Shown: positions 50,749 through 60,022, numbered from the stretch's first letter. The stretch: 64,000 bases of DNA from Thermotoga neapolitana DSM 4359 (GCF_000018945.1 NC_011978.1:1-64000); one strand, 5' to 3'. The notes: generated by a model from the sequence alone, not told the origin. Translations and numbers: made by a program.

Positions 50749-52388
50749 CACTCCCCAAGCAGTTTCTCCTTCAACTCCTCGGTTGTGACGACTTCACCTT
50801 TTATCTGTTCCAGGTAGGTCTTTCTGTACTCTTCATCACCACCCGGCACGATGTATATTTTACCTTTGAAGTTTTCGATCGCCTCCAGCTCTTTCTGAGA
50901 GAGTTTCTTGGCAAAACTCAGTCCACCTTCTTTCGGTGTCGAGATGATGAGGATGTCAACGCCTGACAGGTCTTTCAGCATCACCTTCGGATACTCCACT
51001 CTGTATCCTTTCTTTTCCAGTTCTTCTGCAAGGACTTTGAGTTTTTCCAGATGGTCGTTCTCGTGGAGAGTGTCTATCATGATCACGCCCCTGAGTCTTT
51101 CTTCAACGAAGAAGCTCACAGATTGAACGATTTTTCCATCAACGAGGAAGGATACCCGGTGGAATCCTTTCTTCAGCGCCCCGGTGGAAACAACGAATCT
51201 CTTCACCTGGTACGGAGAAAACTCCTGGGGAACCTTCCTGAGTGTTTCACCGTCCAGAAGTACAGAGAGCGACACCTTCTTTTTTTCGTCCGTTACATTG
51301 TAAATCTCAAAGTAAATCTTTGCAACCTCACCCTCGTGGATCTCCTCTGGAGACACCCTCACACTGTTCACGTAGACAGAAGACGGTATCTGAAACCAGA
51401 TCGGTGAGGTGACGATTTCGTCACCGTCCATCTGTTTCATGTAGACGAAGTACCATTCGTAACCATCGGAAGGTGTGACCGAGAGGGTCAGGTTCAGTCT
51501 TTCTATGTTCGGTCTGAGTTCCAGAACGGTCCCACTCTGGGAGATGACGGCAAGGTAGAGGAGTTTTTCCGTATCCTGATACTCGACGGTCAGAGTCCTT
51601 GGGGAAAGATCGTCCACGAAGACGACGTCTCCCATGAGGTGCTGGCCGCTCTTCAGAAGAACTCGAACGTTTCTGTCTTCACTTCCGAAGGTGTGTCTCT
51701 TCCAGAGGGCGTCCATGATGGAGTCGTAAGTCAGTGCGTCTGCCACTATCCCCGTTCTTGCCTCGTTTGCGCTTCCCCAGTTTGGCTTGTGGTTGTCCTG
51801 TCCGACGGTGGCTCCAAGGTGCCATCCTCTGTTGAGTGCGAGGATGTAGTTTCCGTACATCTCGGGGTTTATCACATCACCCGAGGACCAGTTTCCGTTT
51901 CCCACCTCGATCAAATTCACGTACTCGTCCGCCTCGGGAAAATACCTGAACGAGTCGAAGGTTCCAAAGGTGCTTATGGGATGGTTGAACTGGGCAAGTT
52001 TTCTGTGTTCGACGAGCCACCTGTAGAAGCCCTCCAGACTGCTCTCTCTGTTTCTGTCGATCCACTCGAGGGACTCGTACACGTTTATGTGCCCAACACC
52101 CGCCGTCCACTCGAACCCCTGAAGGGCTACGAACTTTCCATCTTCCGTGTGTCTTTCTGCGGCAAGTTTTGTCAGATACGGCTTTGTCTTGCCGTTTATC
52201 TTCTGAGCAAAATAGTAGGCGTGGTCCGTGATCGCAAGAACGTCGAGGTAGTTCTTCGCGTATTCGTAGGCCTGATCCGGTGTTCCGGAGCCGTCAGAGT
52301 AGGACGTGTGAGAGTGCAGATTTCCGTAGTATATCCCTCCAAAGGCCACACAGGAAAGAACAAGTAAAAAGAGCACCAGTTTCTTCAT
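50748..52388 (-). CDS. Secreted PHP-domain metallohydrolase (CehA/McbA-like)
   Basis: The 546-residue precursor has a signal peptide (MKKLVLFLLVLSCVAFGG) and a PHP domain with the metal motifs NLHSHTSYSDGSG (His25, His27, Asp32) and LAITDHAYY, then GFEWTAGVGHINVY, FNHP and TVGQDNHKPNWG. This is the CehA/McbA order. A C-terminal half carries a beta-sandwich domain (residues 330-440) and a DUF4350-like end (VDILIISTPKEGG). Secreted PHP hydrolases of this type cut phosphoesters or amides of unknown natural substrates. It lies with the sugar ABC transporter (13-nt gap), so a role in handling an imported compound is plausible. Confidence 0.82.
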   Translation of the reverse strand: MKKLVLFLLVLSCVAFGGIYYGNLHSHTSYSDGSGTPDQAYEYAKNYLDVLAITDHAYYFAQKINGKTKPYLTKLAAERHTEDGKFVALQGFEWTAGVGHINVYESLEWIDRNRESSLEGFYRWLVEHRKLAQFNHPISTFGTFDSFRYFPEADEYVNLIEVGNGNWSSGDVINPEMYGNYILALNRGWHLGATVGQDNHKPNWGSANEARTGIVADALTYDSIMDALWKRHTFGSEDRNVRVLLKSGQHLMGDVVFVDDLSPRTLTVEYQDTEKLLYLAVISQSGTVLELRPNIERLNLTLSVTPSDGYEWYFVYMKQMDGDEIVTSPIWFQIPSSVYVNSVRVSPEEIHEGEVAKIYFEIYNVTDEKKKVSLSVLLDGETLRKVPQEFSPYQVKRFVVSTGALKKGFHRVSFLVDGKIVQSVSFFVEERLRGVIMIDTLHENDHLEKLKVLAEELEKKGYRVEYPKVMLKDLSGVDILIISTPKEGGLSFAKKLSQKELEAIENFKGKIYIVPGGDEEYRKTYLEQIKGEVVTTEELKEKLLGE

Positions 52389-52401
52389 TTTATCGCCTCC
52401 C

Positions 52402-54510
52402 TCACTTCAGTCCGGTCCTTGCGATTCCCTGTATGAAGTACTTCTGGGTGAAGATGAACAGGATCACCACGGGAAGAATGGAGAACGTTGCCGCCGCCAT
52501 GAGGAGGTTGTACTGTGTTCCCACGTCGGAACTGAACGCCTGAAGTCCCACGGGGAGTGTTCTGTACTTTTCGCTGTTCGTCACGATCAGAACCCAGAGG
52601 AAGGCGTTCCAGCTTCCAACGAACTTCAAAAGTGCCGAGGTGATCACGGCTGGTCTGCTGAGAGGAACGACTATCTGCCATAGGAACCTCCAGTGAGAAC
52701 ACCCATCTATCTTCGCAGCGTCGAAGAGTTCTTTTGGAATGGTCAGAAAGTGCTGTCTCAGAAGGAATATGGCAAAGACACTGACGATCCAGGGAACGAT
52801 CAGAGCGTAGTAGGTGTCTATCCAGCCAAGTTTCGATATCGTGATGAAGTTGGGAACGAGGAGCACCTCACCCGGAATCATCATCGTGGCAAGAAAGAGC
52901 CCGAAGATGAAATCCCTTCCCGGAAAGACCATCCAGGAGAAGGCGTATGCGGCAAGGGACGCGGTGATCACCTCAAGGATGGTCGTTGCGGAGGCAACGA
53001 AGAAGGTGTTGAAATAGTATCTTGGAAACGGAGCGGCGTTCCAGGCATCGACGTAGTTCTGAAAGATGTTCGCCAGCACCTCACGGAAGGAAAACCTGAG
53101 TTTCACGGATTTTATGGGTTCGTCGCTCAAAAAGACAGCGGGAACACCCTCAAGGAGGATCTCTATGACCTCACCGTTTTTCACCCGGACTTCCTTCACG
53201 AAATCTGGAGCGTCCACGATCTTCCAGGAACTCATGGCATCCTCGTAGGCCTTTCTGAGAACGGCAACACTTCTGAGGTACTGCGCAATCGCACCGAGCA
53301 CATCTTCGCTCAGATCAATCTGGGAGAGTTTTGACTTCAGGACCCTGTAGGTGGAACTATCGAAGAGAACGGTGTCCAGTTTCTCCATCATCGTGGAAAA
53401 GTCTTCCTCTTCGATGCCATTTTCTTGTGCTAGACTGATCAGAGAAGAGATGACGGGTTTCAACGTGGCTATGGTGAGAAGGTCGATGTGATACTTTTCT
53501 GAGATCTCTTTTTCCTTCAACGACACGTAGTTTTCCAGAAGGTTTTCTTTCGACTCTTTCAGGAGTTTCTCAACGATTTTTCTGTCGGGGAAGCGTTCTA
53601 TCTTCTTCAAAAAGAGCGCTTCTCTTTCTTTTTCACTCATCGCCCTTGCAACGATGTTCTTTTCGACCGTGAGGTTCTGAGCGCTCTGGAAGAACTCATT
53701 GACCTCGAGGTAGTAGGAGATGTTGTCTTTTATCCCTTCGATGGGAAGGACCACTCTGTTTTCGTACACGGAAACGAGAGGGTTGTCTCCAGAGTACTCG
53801 AGGTTCACACCTTTCAGTATTGCATAGAGATCCCTTATTTCGTTGTCGGAGAGAATGAGTGTGCTTCCTGCCTTCATCTTCTCTACGTTCTCCTGGAGTG
53901 TGGAGAGTTCTTTCTTTTTGGCTTCAAGAAACAGGCGGAACCTCTCTCTTTCTGCGTCGTCTTTTATTCTCAGTTCTGTGAACCTTTCAAGTTGAGAGAT
54001 CGTTCTCAGCGAGTTTTCTATCGCACCTGAAATCTCGTTTATCAGGGTTGCCCTCTGAAAGTATGGACTCGCACCGCTTCTGTAGTGAATGAAGAACTGC
54101 TCGAAAAACTCCTCCGGCGTGTTCCAGGAAAGTTCAAAAGGAGCCTTCGAAGCGATTTCTCTGACTCTTTCCTCGTCCACCTTCGTTGTGTACCTTGCTC
54201 CTTTCAGAGGGATCGTCATCGTTCCTCTGTAGAACGGGTCGTCGTTCACCGTGATGGTCAGAAGGTTTTCCTCTTTCACCTTCAGTGCGTAGGCCTCCCT
54301 CAAGCTGACTCCCCTGGACACCTTCTGAACACCTGGTTTCAGGACCACCTTCACATCACGGGAAAATGAGAAGTTCTTCGTGTAGAACTTCGGAGGCCAC
54401 TGCTGTACCTCAGAGGGTGCCTTGAAGGAAGTGAGCACCATCCAGACGAAGGGCCCAAGCATGATGACAGCACCGAATATGAGAAGGAGGTAAACGATCA
54501 GTTTCTTCAC
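52402..54510 (-). CDS. Sugar ABC transporter permease (MalG-like) with about 420-residue insertion
   Basis: MalG-type permeases have about 280 residues; this has 702. The first membrane helix (YLLLIFGAVIMLGPFVWMVLTS, residues 5-27) and FKAPSEV are normal. A charged, coiled-coil-rich region follows from about residue 40 to 480. The usual five further helices then come (AYAFSWMVFPGRDFIFGLFLA), with the EAA loop AAKIDGCSHWRFLWQIVVPL and the end FTQKYFIQGIARTGLK. The insertion sits where the P2 periplasmic loop is and should face the outside. The gene is in the order MalF, MalG after the binding-protein gene, which is divergent. Frame integrity is good across the insertion. Confidence 0.85.
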   Translation of the reverse strand: MKKLIVYLLLIFGAVIMLGPFVWMVLTSFKAPSEVQQWPPKFYTKNFSFSRDVKVVLKPGVQKVSRGVSLREAYALKVKEENLLTITVNDDPFYRGTMTIPLKGARYTTKVDEERVREIASKAPFELSWNTPEEFFEQFFIHYRSGASPYFQRATLINEISGAIENSLRTISQLERFTELRIKDDAERERFRLFLEAKKKELSTLQENVEKMKAGSTLILSDNEIRDLYAILKGVNLEYSGDNPLVSVYENRVVLPIEGIKDNISYYLEVNEFFQSAQNLTVEKNIVARAMSEKEREALFLKKIERFPDRKIVEKLLKESKENLLENYVSLKEKEISEKYHIDLLTIATLKPVISSLISLAQENGIEEEDFSTMMEKLDTVLFDSSTYRVLKSKLSQIDLSEDVLGAIAQYLRSVAVLRKAYEDAMSSWKIVDAPDFVKEVRVKNGEVIEILLEGVPAVFLSDEPIKSVKLRFSFREVLANIFQNYVDAWNAAPFPRYYFNTFFVASATTILEVITASLAAYAFSWMVFPGRDFIFGLFLATMMIPGEVLLVPNFITISKLGWIDTYYALIVPWIVSVFAIFLLRQHFLTIPKELFDAAKIDGCSHWRFLWQIVVPLSRPAVITSALLKFVGSWNAFLWVLIVTNSEKYRTLPVGLQAFSSDVGTQYNLLMAAATFSILPVVILFIFTQKYFIQGIARTGLK

Positions 54511-54519
54511 GCTACCACC

Positions 54520-55782
54520 TCACGATACGTACTCGACCGCTCTTCTTCCAACCCTGTACTGAATGAAGGTGAAGACGAGGATGATGGCGAAAAGGATGTA
54601 CGCTGCCGCCGAGGCGATTCCCATCCTCTGCTGTCTGTAGAACAGATCGAACACGTAGTACACGAGCGTCATTCCACTGTTGTTGTAAGGGCCGGGAAGT
54701 CCATCGTAGAGAATGTAAATTTCTGCAAAGACCTTGAAGGCGCCTATGAGGGAGACGATGAGCAGAAAGAACGTCGTTGGAGACAGAAGGGGCCAGGTGA
54801 TGTAGAAGAACTTCTGGAAGGAATTCGCACCGTCGACCTCCGCCGCTTCGTAGTAGGACCTGTCTATGTTCTGAAGGCCCGCAAGGAATATCACCGCGTC
54901 GTACCCCACGGTCTTCCAGACAGAGACTATGGCGATCGTGGGGATCGTCCACCTTTCATCTTTCAGCCAGGAAACTGGATCTATGTGAAACAGTGAAAGG
55001 ATGTAGTTCAAAAGACCGAACTCGTCGTTGAATATCCACTTCCAGACAAGGGATATGGCGACGACGGACGTGACGAAGGGAATGAAGTAGGCGGTCCTGA
55101 AGAAGACCCTGAATTTGACGTTGCTGTTCAAAAGGAGGGCTATCACAAGAGACAGAAAGATCTGGGTTGGAACACTGAGTATCACGTAATAGAGCGTGTT
55201 CGTGAGAGCCTTGAGGAAGAGGTTCTTGTCCTTTGCATCGAGCAGAAAGTTCACCATCCCGGGAAGAGAGGAACGAAGTTCCACGAAGGCAAAAACCACA
55301 AGAAACAGAACGAACCAGATCCAGGTGTTTTTCATGTTCAGTCTTCTGAAATCGTACACCAGCCACGACCAGGAGATCGCCGCCACAAGGAAGGAAAGCA
55401 GAGGATTTTCTACGTTGAACAGGTTCAAGGCAACGTACATCATGATAACAGCCACGTTCGAGAGGATTCCAGAGAGCGTTCTTTTCTTCAAAAGGTGAAC
55501 GATCAGAAGAACAACGGCGGCCGCAACGGCAAGGTGGAAGAAGGTGTTCAAAACGGTGAATATGAATGAGTACTTCGGAGGATATTCGAAGCGAAAGATC
55601 TCGATGTAGTTGTCGAGCCCTGTGAAGTAGGGATTCTTCATGTTTCTGAAGTCCCACTTGAAGAAACTCAGAACGAAGGAAAAGCCAACCGGCCAGAAGA
55701 CGAACATACCGAGGACCACAAGTGAAGGAAGCAGAAAAAGATACGCAAGGACCGTCTCCTTGAGCTTTTTCGATACCTTCAT
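54520..55782 (-). CDS. Sugar ABC transporter permease (MalF-like) with extra membrane helices
   Basis: The 420-residue permease has the N-terminal helix LAYLFLLPSLVVLGMFVFWP, VLSFFKWDF, then an inserted hydrophobic stretch (about residues 75-185, with VAAAVVLLIVHLL, VAVIMMYVALNLF, LVAAISWSWLVYD and WIWFVLFLVVFAFV), and then the usual permease core: LTNTLYYVILSVPTQIFLSLVIALLL, FRTAYFIPFVTSVVAISLVWKW, and the EAA loop EAAEVDGANSFQKFFYITWPLL. MalF-like proteins often have extra N-terminal helices, though in another place. It forms a heterodimer with the next gene (9-nt gap). Confidence 0.88.
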   Translation of the reverse strand: MKVSKKLKETVLAYLFLLPSLVVLGMFVFWPVGFSFVLSFFKWDFRNMKNPYFTGLDNYIEIFRFEYPPKYSFIFTVLNTFFHLAVAAAVVLLIVHLLKKRTLSGILSNVAVIMMYVALNLFNVENPLLSFLVAAISWSWLVYDFRRLNMKNTWIWFVLFLVVFAFVELRSSLPGMVNFLLDAKDKNLFLKALTNTLYYVILSVPTQIFLSLVIALLLNSNVKFRVFFRTAYFIPFVTSVVAISLVWKWIFNDEFGLLNYILSLFHIDPVSWLKDERWTIPTIAIVSVWKTVGYDAVIFLAGLQNIDRSYYEAAEVDGANSFQKFFYITWPLLSPTTFFLLIVSLIGAFKVFAEIYILYDGLPGPYNNSGMTLVYYVFDLFYRQQRMGIASAAAYILFAIILVFTFIQYRVGRRAVEYVS

Positions 55783-55820
55783 CTTCAGCCCTCACTTCCC
55801 TGTGGTTTCTTCACACTCAA

Positions 55821-55842
55821 ATTATAACCTATGCGGTATAAT
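55821..55842. promoter_or_regulatory. Divergent -10 boxes of the sugar ABC transporter
   Basis: TATAAT occurs on the minus strand at 55826-55821 (for the permeases) and on the plus strand at 55837-55842 (for the binding protein), 10 bp apart. -35 hexamers are not convincing. Such close back-to-back promoters allow a single regulator site to control both directions. Confidence 0.55.
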
Positions 55843-55878
55843 TCATTGTGGTGAAAGCTCAAGAAAGGAGGGATTTCT

Positions 55879-57138
55879 GTGAAGAAAGTTCTTGTTCTTT
55901 TGATGGTGGTTTTGAGTGTTTTGGCTCTTTCGAAGGTGAAGGTCACGTTCTGGCACGCCATGGGTGGTGGACACGGTAAGACACTTCAGGAGATAGTGAA
56001 CACCTTCAACGAACTCCATCCCGACATCGAAGTGGAAGCGGTCTACGTTGGAAACTACGGTGCCCTTTCCCAGAAACTCCTTGCGGCCGCACAGGCAGGA
56101 GAACTTCCCACCATCGCCCAGGCGTACTCCAACTGGACGGCAAAACTCATACAGAGCGGAGTTGTGCAGCCTCTGAACGAGTTCGTGAACGATCCAAAGA
56201 TAGGCCTCACGAAAGAAGAATGGGAAGACATCTTCGAACCTTTGAGGAAGAACTGTATGTGGGGTGACACCATATACGCTGTTCCTTTCAACAAGAGTCT
56301 CTATGTACTCTACTACAACGCGGATGCTTTTGCGATGTACGGTGTGGACGTTCCCAAGACGATCGATGAGCTCTACGAGGCAGCACGTATCATGACGGAA
56401 GATTTCGACGGAGACGGAAAGATCGACCAGTACGGATTTGGCTTCAGAACCACCGTTGACTTCTTCCAGATTCTTCTCACTCTGCGCGGTGGATCCATTC
56501 TGAAACAAGTCGATAGGAAGTGGGTGTCCAACATCGACAGTCAGGAAACAAGAGAAGTTCTTGCTTTCGTGAAGAAGATGGTCGACGATGGTATCGCCTA
56601 CTACCAGGGAGGATACCTGGATGGGGTCTTTGGACAGCAGAAGATCATGATGTACATAAGCACGATAGCGGGAAGACCCTACGTTGAGCAGTCCACGAAG
56701 GGTAAGTTCACGTGGAGCTGGGCACCCGTTCCCACCTGGGTGACGAACAAGGTGCCTTTCGCGGGAACGGATATCATCATGTTCAACACAGCAAGTGAAG
56801 AAGAAAAAAGAGCAGCCTGGGAGTTCATGAAGTACCTCATCTCTCCTGAAGTGACCGCCTACTGGGCGATAAACACGGGTTACATTCCGGTGAGAAGAAG
56901 TGCCCTCGAGACCTCCATCTGGAAAGAGGCGGCAAAGTCCGATCCTCTGCTTGAGATACCACTTTCTCAGATAGACAACGCCGTGTTCGATCCGCAGATT
57001 GGTGTCTGGTACGAGATCAGAACGGTCGTTGGAAACATGTTCTCCGATTTCATAAACGGAAAAGTCGATATGGAAACGGCGATAAAGACGGCGGATCAGA
57101 AGATAAAAGAGTATCTGAAGGAAGAGTACGGCGAATGA
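55879..57138 (+). CDS. Sugar ABC transporter substrate-binding protein
   Basis: The 419-residue precursor has a signal peptide (MKKVLVLLMVVLSVLALS) and the family 1 binding-protein fold: VTFWHAMGGGHGKTLQEIVN, FNELHPDIEVEAVYVGNYG, VVQPLNEFVND, YAVPFNKSLYVLYYNADAFAMYG, and AAWEFMKYLISPEVTAYWA. UgpB/MalE-like members bind oligosaccharides or glycerol-phosphate compounds; WHAMGG and the YNADAF segment are typical of UgpB relatives. The ligand is unknown. GTG 55879 follows AAAGGAGGG. It is divergent from its permeases and ends at a strong terminator. Confidence 0.9.
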   Translation: MKKVLVLLMVVLSVLALSKVKVTFWHAMGGGHGKTLQEIVNTFNELHPDIEVEAVYVGNYGALSQKLLAAAQAGELPTIAQAYSNWTAKLIQSGVVQPLNEFVNDPKIGLTKEEWEDIFEPLRKNCMWGDTIYAVPFNKSLYVLYYNADAFAMYGVDVPKTIDELYEAARIMTEDFDGDGKIDQYGFGFRTTVDFFQILLTLRGGSILKQVDRKWVSNIDSQETREVLAFVKKMVDDGIAYYQGGYLDGVFGQQKIMMYISTIAGRPYVEQSTKGKFTWSWAPVPTWVTNKVPFAGTDIIMFNTASEEEKRAAWEFMKYLISPEVTAYWAINTGYIPVRRSALETSIWKEAAKSDPLLEIPLSQIDNAVFDPQIGVWYEIRTVVGNMFSDFINGKVDMETAIKTADQKIKEYLKEEYGE

Positions 57139-57168
57139 GCGGGAGGGTGTTCCTCCCGCTTTTCTTTT
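57139..57168 (+). terminator. Terminator after the binding-protein gene
   Basis: GCGGGAGG/CCTCCCGC forms an 8-bp stem with a GTGTT loop and is followed by TTTTCTTTTG. It starts directly at the stop of the binding-protein gene. Confidence 0.92.
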
Positions 57169-57215
57169 GTTTAAAGTGCTCTTAAAGAAAACATGAGAGA
57201 ATCAAAACAAAGCCT

Positions 57216-57242
57216 GGGATCTTCCGATCCCTTTAAATTTTT
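57216..57242 (+). promoter_or_regulatory. Hairpin with T-rich tail in front of the purine permease
   Basis: GGGATC/GATCCC forms a 6-bp stem with a TTCC loop, followed by TTTAAATTTTTT, 20-45 bp before the permease start. It could be a weak terminator used for attenuation. The gap is too short for a standard purine aptamer and no aptamer core was seen. Confidence 0.42.
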
Positions 57243-57261
57243 TATACCGGAGGTGAGGTGT

Positions 57262-58578
57262 GTGTTCCATCTGAAAGAGCATGGAACGAACGTGAAAACG
57301 GAGATCTTTGCGGGTATCGCAACTTTCCTCACCATGGCCTACATCGTCTTCGTGAACCCCTCCATCCTCGTTCAGGCAGTTGGAGTGGATGCGGGAAGCC
57401 CTCTGTATCAGCAGTTCTTCGGAGCCTTCATGGTCGCAACGATCCTGGGATCTGCCACGGCAACACTCGTGATGGCCCTCTTTGCCAACTATCCCTTCGC
57501 ACTCGCCCCCGGTATGGGGCTGAACGCGTACTTCACCTACACAGTGTGTCTTGGAATGGGGATCGACTGGAGGGTGGCACTTGCGGCAGTTTTCGTTGAA
57601 GGTCTCATCTTCATCGGTCTGACGCTCGTTGGATTCAGAAAGTTCGTGGCCGGCATCATCCCTGAATCCATAAAGATCGCAATCTCTGCTGGAATCGGGT
57701 TTTTCATAGCGTTCATAGGATTGAGGAGCGCAGGGATCGTCGTGTCGAATCCTGCAACCTCCGTTGCCTTAGGCGATCTCACAAATCCCGGGGTTCTCGT
57801 GACTGTTGTGGGGCTTCTTGTGATCGTGGCGCTTTACCACAGGAAGATTCCGGGTGCTGTGATGATCGGAATCCTCGTTGCAACACTCGTGGGTGCCATT
57901 CCGGGAATAGGTGTTACGAAGTACCAGGGGATCGTTGGACCCATTCCGGACATTTCCCCCACGTTCATGAAACTCGACTTTTCTGGGTTTCTGAGTCTTG
58001 ATTTCTGGATCGTGGTCCTCACGTTCTTCTTCGTTGACTTCTTCGACACGCTCGGCACCATCACGGGGCTTGCCCAGAGTGCCGGCTTCATGAAGAACGG
58101 GGAGCTTCCACGAGCAAACAGGGCGTTTCTTTCGGACGCCATAGGAACCTCGGTTGGTGCCCTCTTCGGTACATCGACGGTGACGACCTACATAGAGAGC
58201 GGTGCAGGAATAGCAGAGGGTGGAAGGACGGGACTCACCGCTCTCGTTGTGGCACTGTGTATGCTCGCCATGCTCTTCTTTGCCCCCCTTGCCCAGACGG
58301 TTCCCGGATACGCCACAGCCCCCGCTCTGATCTTCGTCGGAGCCCTCATGATAGGAAACCTCGGAAAAGTCAGATGGGATGACATAACAGAGGCACTGCC
58401 TGCGTTCATCACGGTCATAACGATGCCGCTCACGTACTCCATAGCAAACGGTATTGCACTCGGAGTCATCTCCTACGCTCTGGTAAAACTCTTTTCTGGA
58501 AAAACAAAGGAGGTTCACTGGTTCACGTGGATCCTTGCTCTTGCTTTTGCACTGTGGCTTCTCTTCATAAAGCATTGA
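57262..58578 (+). CDS. NCS2-type purine permease (AzgA-like, guanine/hypoxanthine)
   Basis: The 438-residue protein has about 12-14 helices and the AzgA signature: KTEIFAGIATFLTMAYIVFV, NPSIL, ALAPGMGLNAYFTYTV, SAGIGFFIAFIGLRSAGIVV, VDFFDTLGTITGLAQSAGFM and SGAGIAEGGRTGLTALVVA. AzgA relatives are proton symporters of guanine, hypoxanthine and adenine. GTG 57262 follows GGAGGTGAG five bases upstream; a 23-residue longer start from 57193 lies before the hairpin and lacks a site. The hairpin upstream may set its expression. Confidence 0.88.
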   Translation: MFHLKEHGTNVKTEIFAGIATFLTMAYIVFVNPSILVQAVGVDAGSPLYQQFFGAFMVATILGSATATLVMALFANYPFALAPGMGLNAYFTYTVCLGMGIDWRVALAAVFVEGLIFIGLTLVGFRKFVAGIIPESIKIAISAGIGFFIAFIGLRSAGIVVSNPATSVALGDLTNPGVLVTVVGLLVIVALYHRKIPGAVMIGILVATLVGAIPGIGVTKYQGIVGPIPDISPTFMKLDFSGFLSLDFWIVVLTFFFVDFFDTLGTITGLAQSAGFMKNGELPRANRAFLSDAIGTSVGALFGTSTVTTYIESGAGIAEGGRTGLTALVVALCMLAMLFFAPLAQTVPGYATAPALIFVGALMIGNLGKVRWDDITEALPAFITVITMPLTYSIANGIALGVISYALVKLFSGKTKEVHWFTWILALAFALWLLFIKH

Positions 58579-58590
58579 TATGCAAAAAGA

Positions 58591-58599
58591 TGGTATAAT
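58591..58599 (+). promoter_or_regulatory. Extended -10 promoter of the amino-acid ABC operon
   Basis: TGG-TATAAT (58591-58599) lies 17 bp before ATG 58617. TTGATA at 58575-58580 is only 13 bp upstream and is not a good -35 partner. Confidence 0.62.
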
Positions 58600-58616
58600 A
58601 ACTCAGGGGTGATAGA

Positions 58617-59357
58617 ATGAGAAGGCTGATCGCAGTACTGGTTCTTGCAATTTCAATGGTGGCTTTTTCAGGAGCCATCGAGGAGATCAAAAGCAGAGGG
58701 TATCTTCTTGTTGGGCTCTCTGCGGACTTTCCACCTTTTGAGTTCGTCGATGAGAACGGAAACATCGTGGGATTCGATGTAGATCTTGCAAAGGAAATAG
58801 CAAGAAGGCTTGGTGTGGAACTCAAGATAGTCGACATGACCTTCGATGGCCTCATTCCAAGTCTTTTGACGAAGAAGATCGATGTGATCATCTCCGGTAT
58901 GACGATCACAGAAGAGAGAAAGAAAGTGGTGGCCTTCTCCGATCCATACTTCGATGCGGGACAGGTCATCGTGGTGAGAAAGGACAGCGACTTCCGGCCG
59001 AAGACCTACGAGGACCTTGTGGGAAAGACCGTGGCGGTTCAGATAGGAACCACAGGAGACATAGAGGTTTCGAAATACGAGGGAATCAACGTCGTCAGGT
59101 TCGACAAGTTTACCGATGCCTTTCTGGAACTGAAGAGGAAAAGGGCAGACGCCGTGGTGCTGGATTCTGCTACCGCAAGGGCCTTTGTTTCAAAGAACCC
59201 TGACATTGTCATCTCAAGTGATGTTCTCTCCAGTGAACAGTACGGTATCGCCGTGAGGAAAGAGGACACGGATCTTCTTGAGTTCATCAACGGTGTTCTG
59301 AGAGAGTTGAAAAAGAGCCCCTACGACGTGCTCATAGAAAAATGGTTCTCAGAGTGA
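58617..59357 (+). CDS. Amino-acid ABC transporter substrate-binding protein (arginine type)
   Basis: The 246-residue precursor has a signal peptide (MRRLIAVLVLAISMVAFSGA) and a PBP-II fold: GLSADFPPFEFVDENGNIVG with FDVDLAKEIARRLGV, FDGLIPSLLTKKIDVIISGM, TITEERKKVVAFSDPYF, VAVQIGTTGDIEV and EQYGIAVRKEDTDLLEFIN. It is nearly the same as the arginine-binding protein studied from T. maritima (from memory). GGGGTGA precedes ATG 58617. It leads the three-gene operon with permease and ATPase. Confidence 0.94.
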   Translation: MRRLIAVLVLAISMVAFSGAIEEIKSRGYLLVGLSADFPPFEFVDENGNIVGFDVDLAKEIARRLGVELKIVDMTFDGLIPSLLTKKIDVIISGMTITEERKKVVAFSDPYFDAGQVIVVRKDSDFRPKTYEDLVGKTVAVQIGTTGDIEVSKYEGINVVRFDKFTDAFLELKRKRADAVVLDSATARAFVSKNPDIVISSDVLSSEQYGIAVRKEDTDLLEFINGVLRELKKSPYDVLIEKWFSE

Positions 59358-59371
59358 TGGAGGAGTGAAGG

Positions 59372-60022
59372 ATGCCAGAATGGTTGAAGGTGATCGTTGA
59401 CAATCTGCCTCTTCTTCTGAAGGGTGCCCTGCGCACCCTTCAACTTACTTCACTTGCGGTTCTTATAGGACTTGCCATAGGAATCTTCGTCGGTATGGGA
59501 AGGCTTTCGAAGTACCGGATCATAAGGTACCCATCTTCCGTTTACGTGGAGTTCATCAGGGGAACCCCGTTGATGGTCCAGCTCTTTCTGGTGTACTTTG
59601 GGCTTCCCGAACTTGGCCTTGAGTTCGACAGGTTCACGGCTGCCGTTGTTGCACTGGGCATAAACAGTGGAGCGTACGTTGCCGAGATCGTGAGGGCAGG
59701 AATACAGTCCGTACCGAAGGGACAGTACGAGGCGGCAAGATCCCTTGGAATGTCACACTTTCAGGCGATGGTTCACGTGATACTTCCACAGGCGTTCAGG
59801 CACATTCTTCCCGCACTTGGAAACGAGTTCATCGCCCTCGCAAAAGACAGCTCTCTTGCGATGGTGATAGGAACGGTCGAACTCATGAGGAGCGCCCAGT
59901 ACATCGTCAGCAGAACCTTCATGAGTTTTCCCATATACGGTGGAGTGGCGCTGATCTACTTTGCCATCACCTTTTCCGTCTCCAGACTGGTGAGGTTCGT
60001 GGAAGGCAGGTTAAAGATATGA
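59372..60022 (+). CDS. Amino-acid ABC transporter permease
   Basis: The 216-residue HisM/GlnP-type permease has [42 protein letters not shown] and the EAA motif [40 protein letters not shown] and SLAMVIG. It makes a homodimer or pairs with itself because no second permease is near. GGAG and a 14-nt gap separate it from the binding protein. It overlaps the ATPase gene by 4 nt. Confidence 0.94.
   Translation: MPEWLKVIVDNLPLLLKGALRTLQLTSLAVLIGLAIGIFVGMGRLSKYRIIRYPSSVYVEFIRGTPLMVQLFLVYFGLPELGLEFDRFTAAVVALGINSGAYVAEIVRAGIQSVPKGQYEAARSLGMSHFQAMVHVILPQAFRHILPALGNEFIALAKDSSLAMVIGTVELMRSAQYIVSRTFMSFPIYGGVALIYFAITFSVSRLVRFVEGRLKI

Noticed and set aside
57170-57260. A purine riboswitch before the permease
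   Set aside because: The leader is under 100 nt and no three-way-junction aptamer core was found; only a short hairpin with a T-rich tail is present.
57769-58575. A 268-codon minus-strand frame inside the purine permease
   Set aside because: The plus-strand permease has clear AzgA motifs and a good start; the antisense frame is Arg/Glu/Cys-rich and lacks features.
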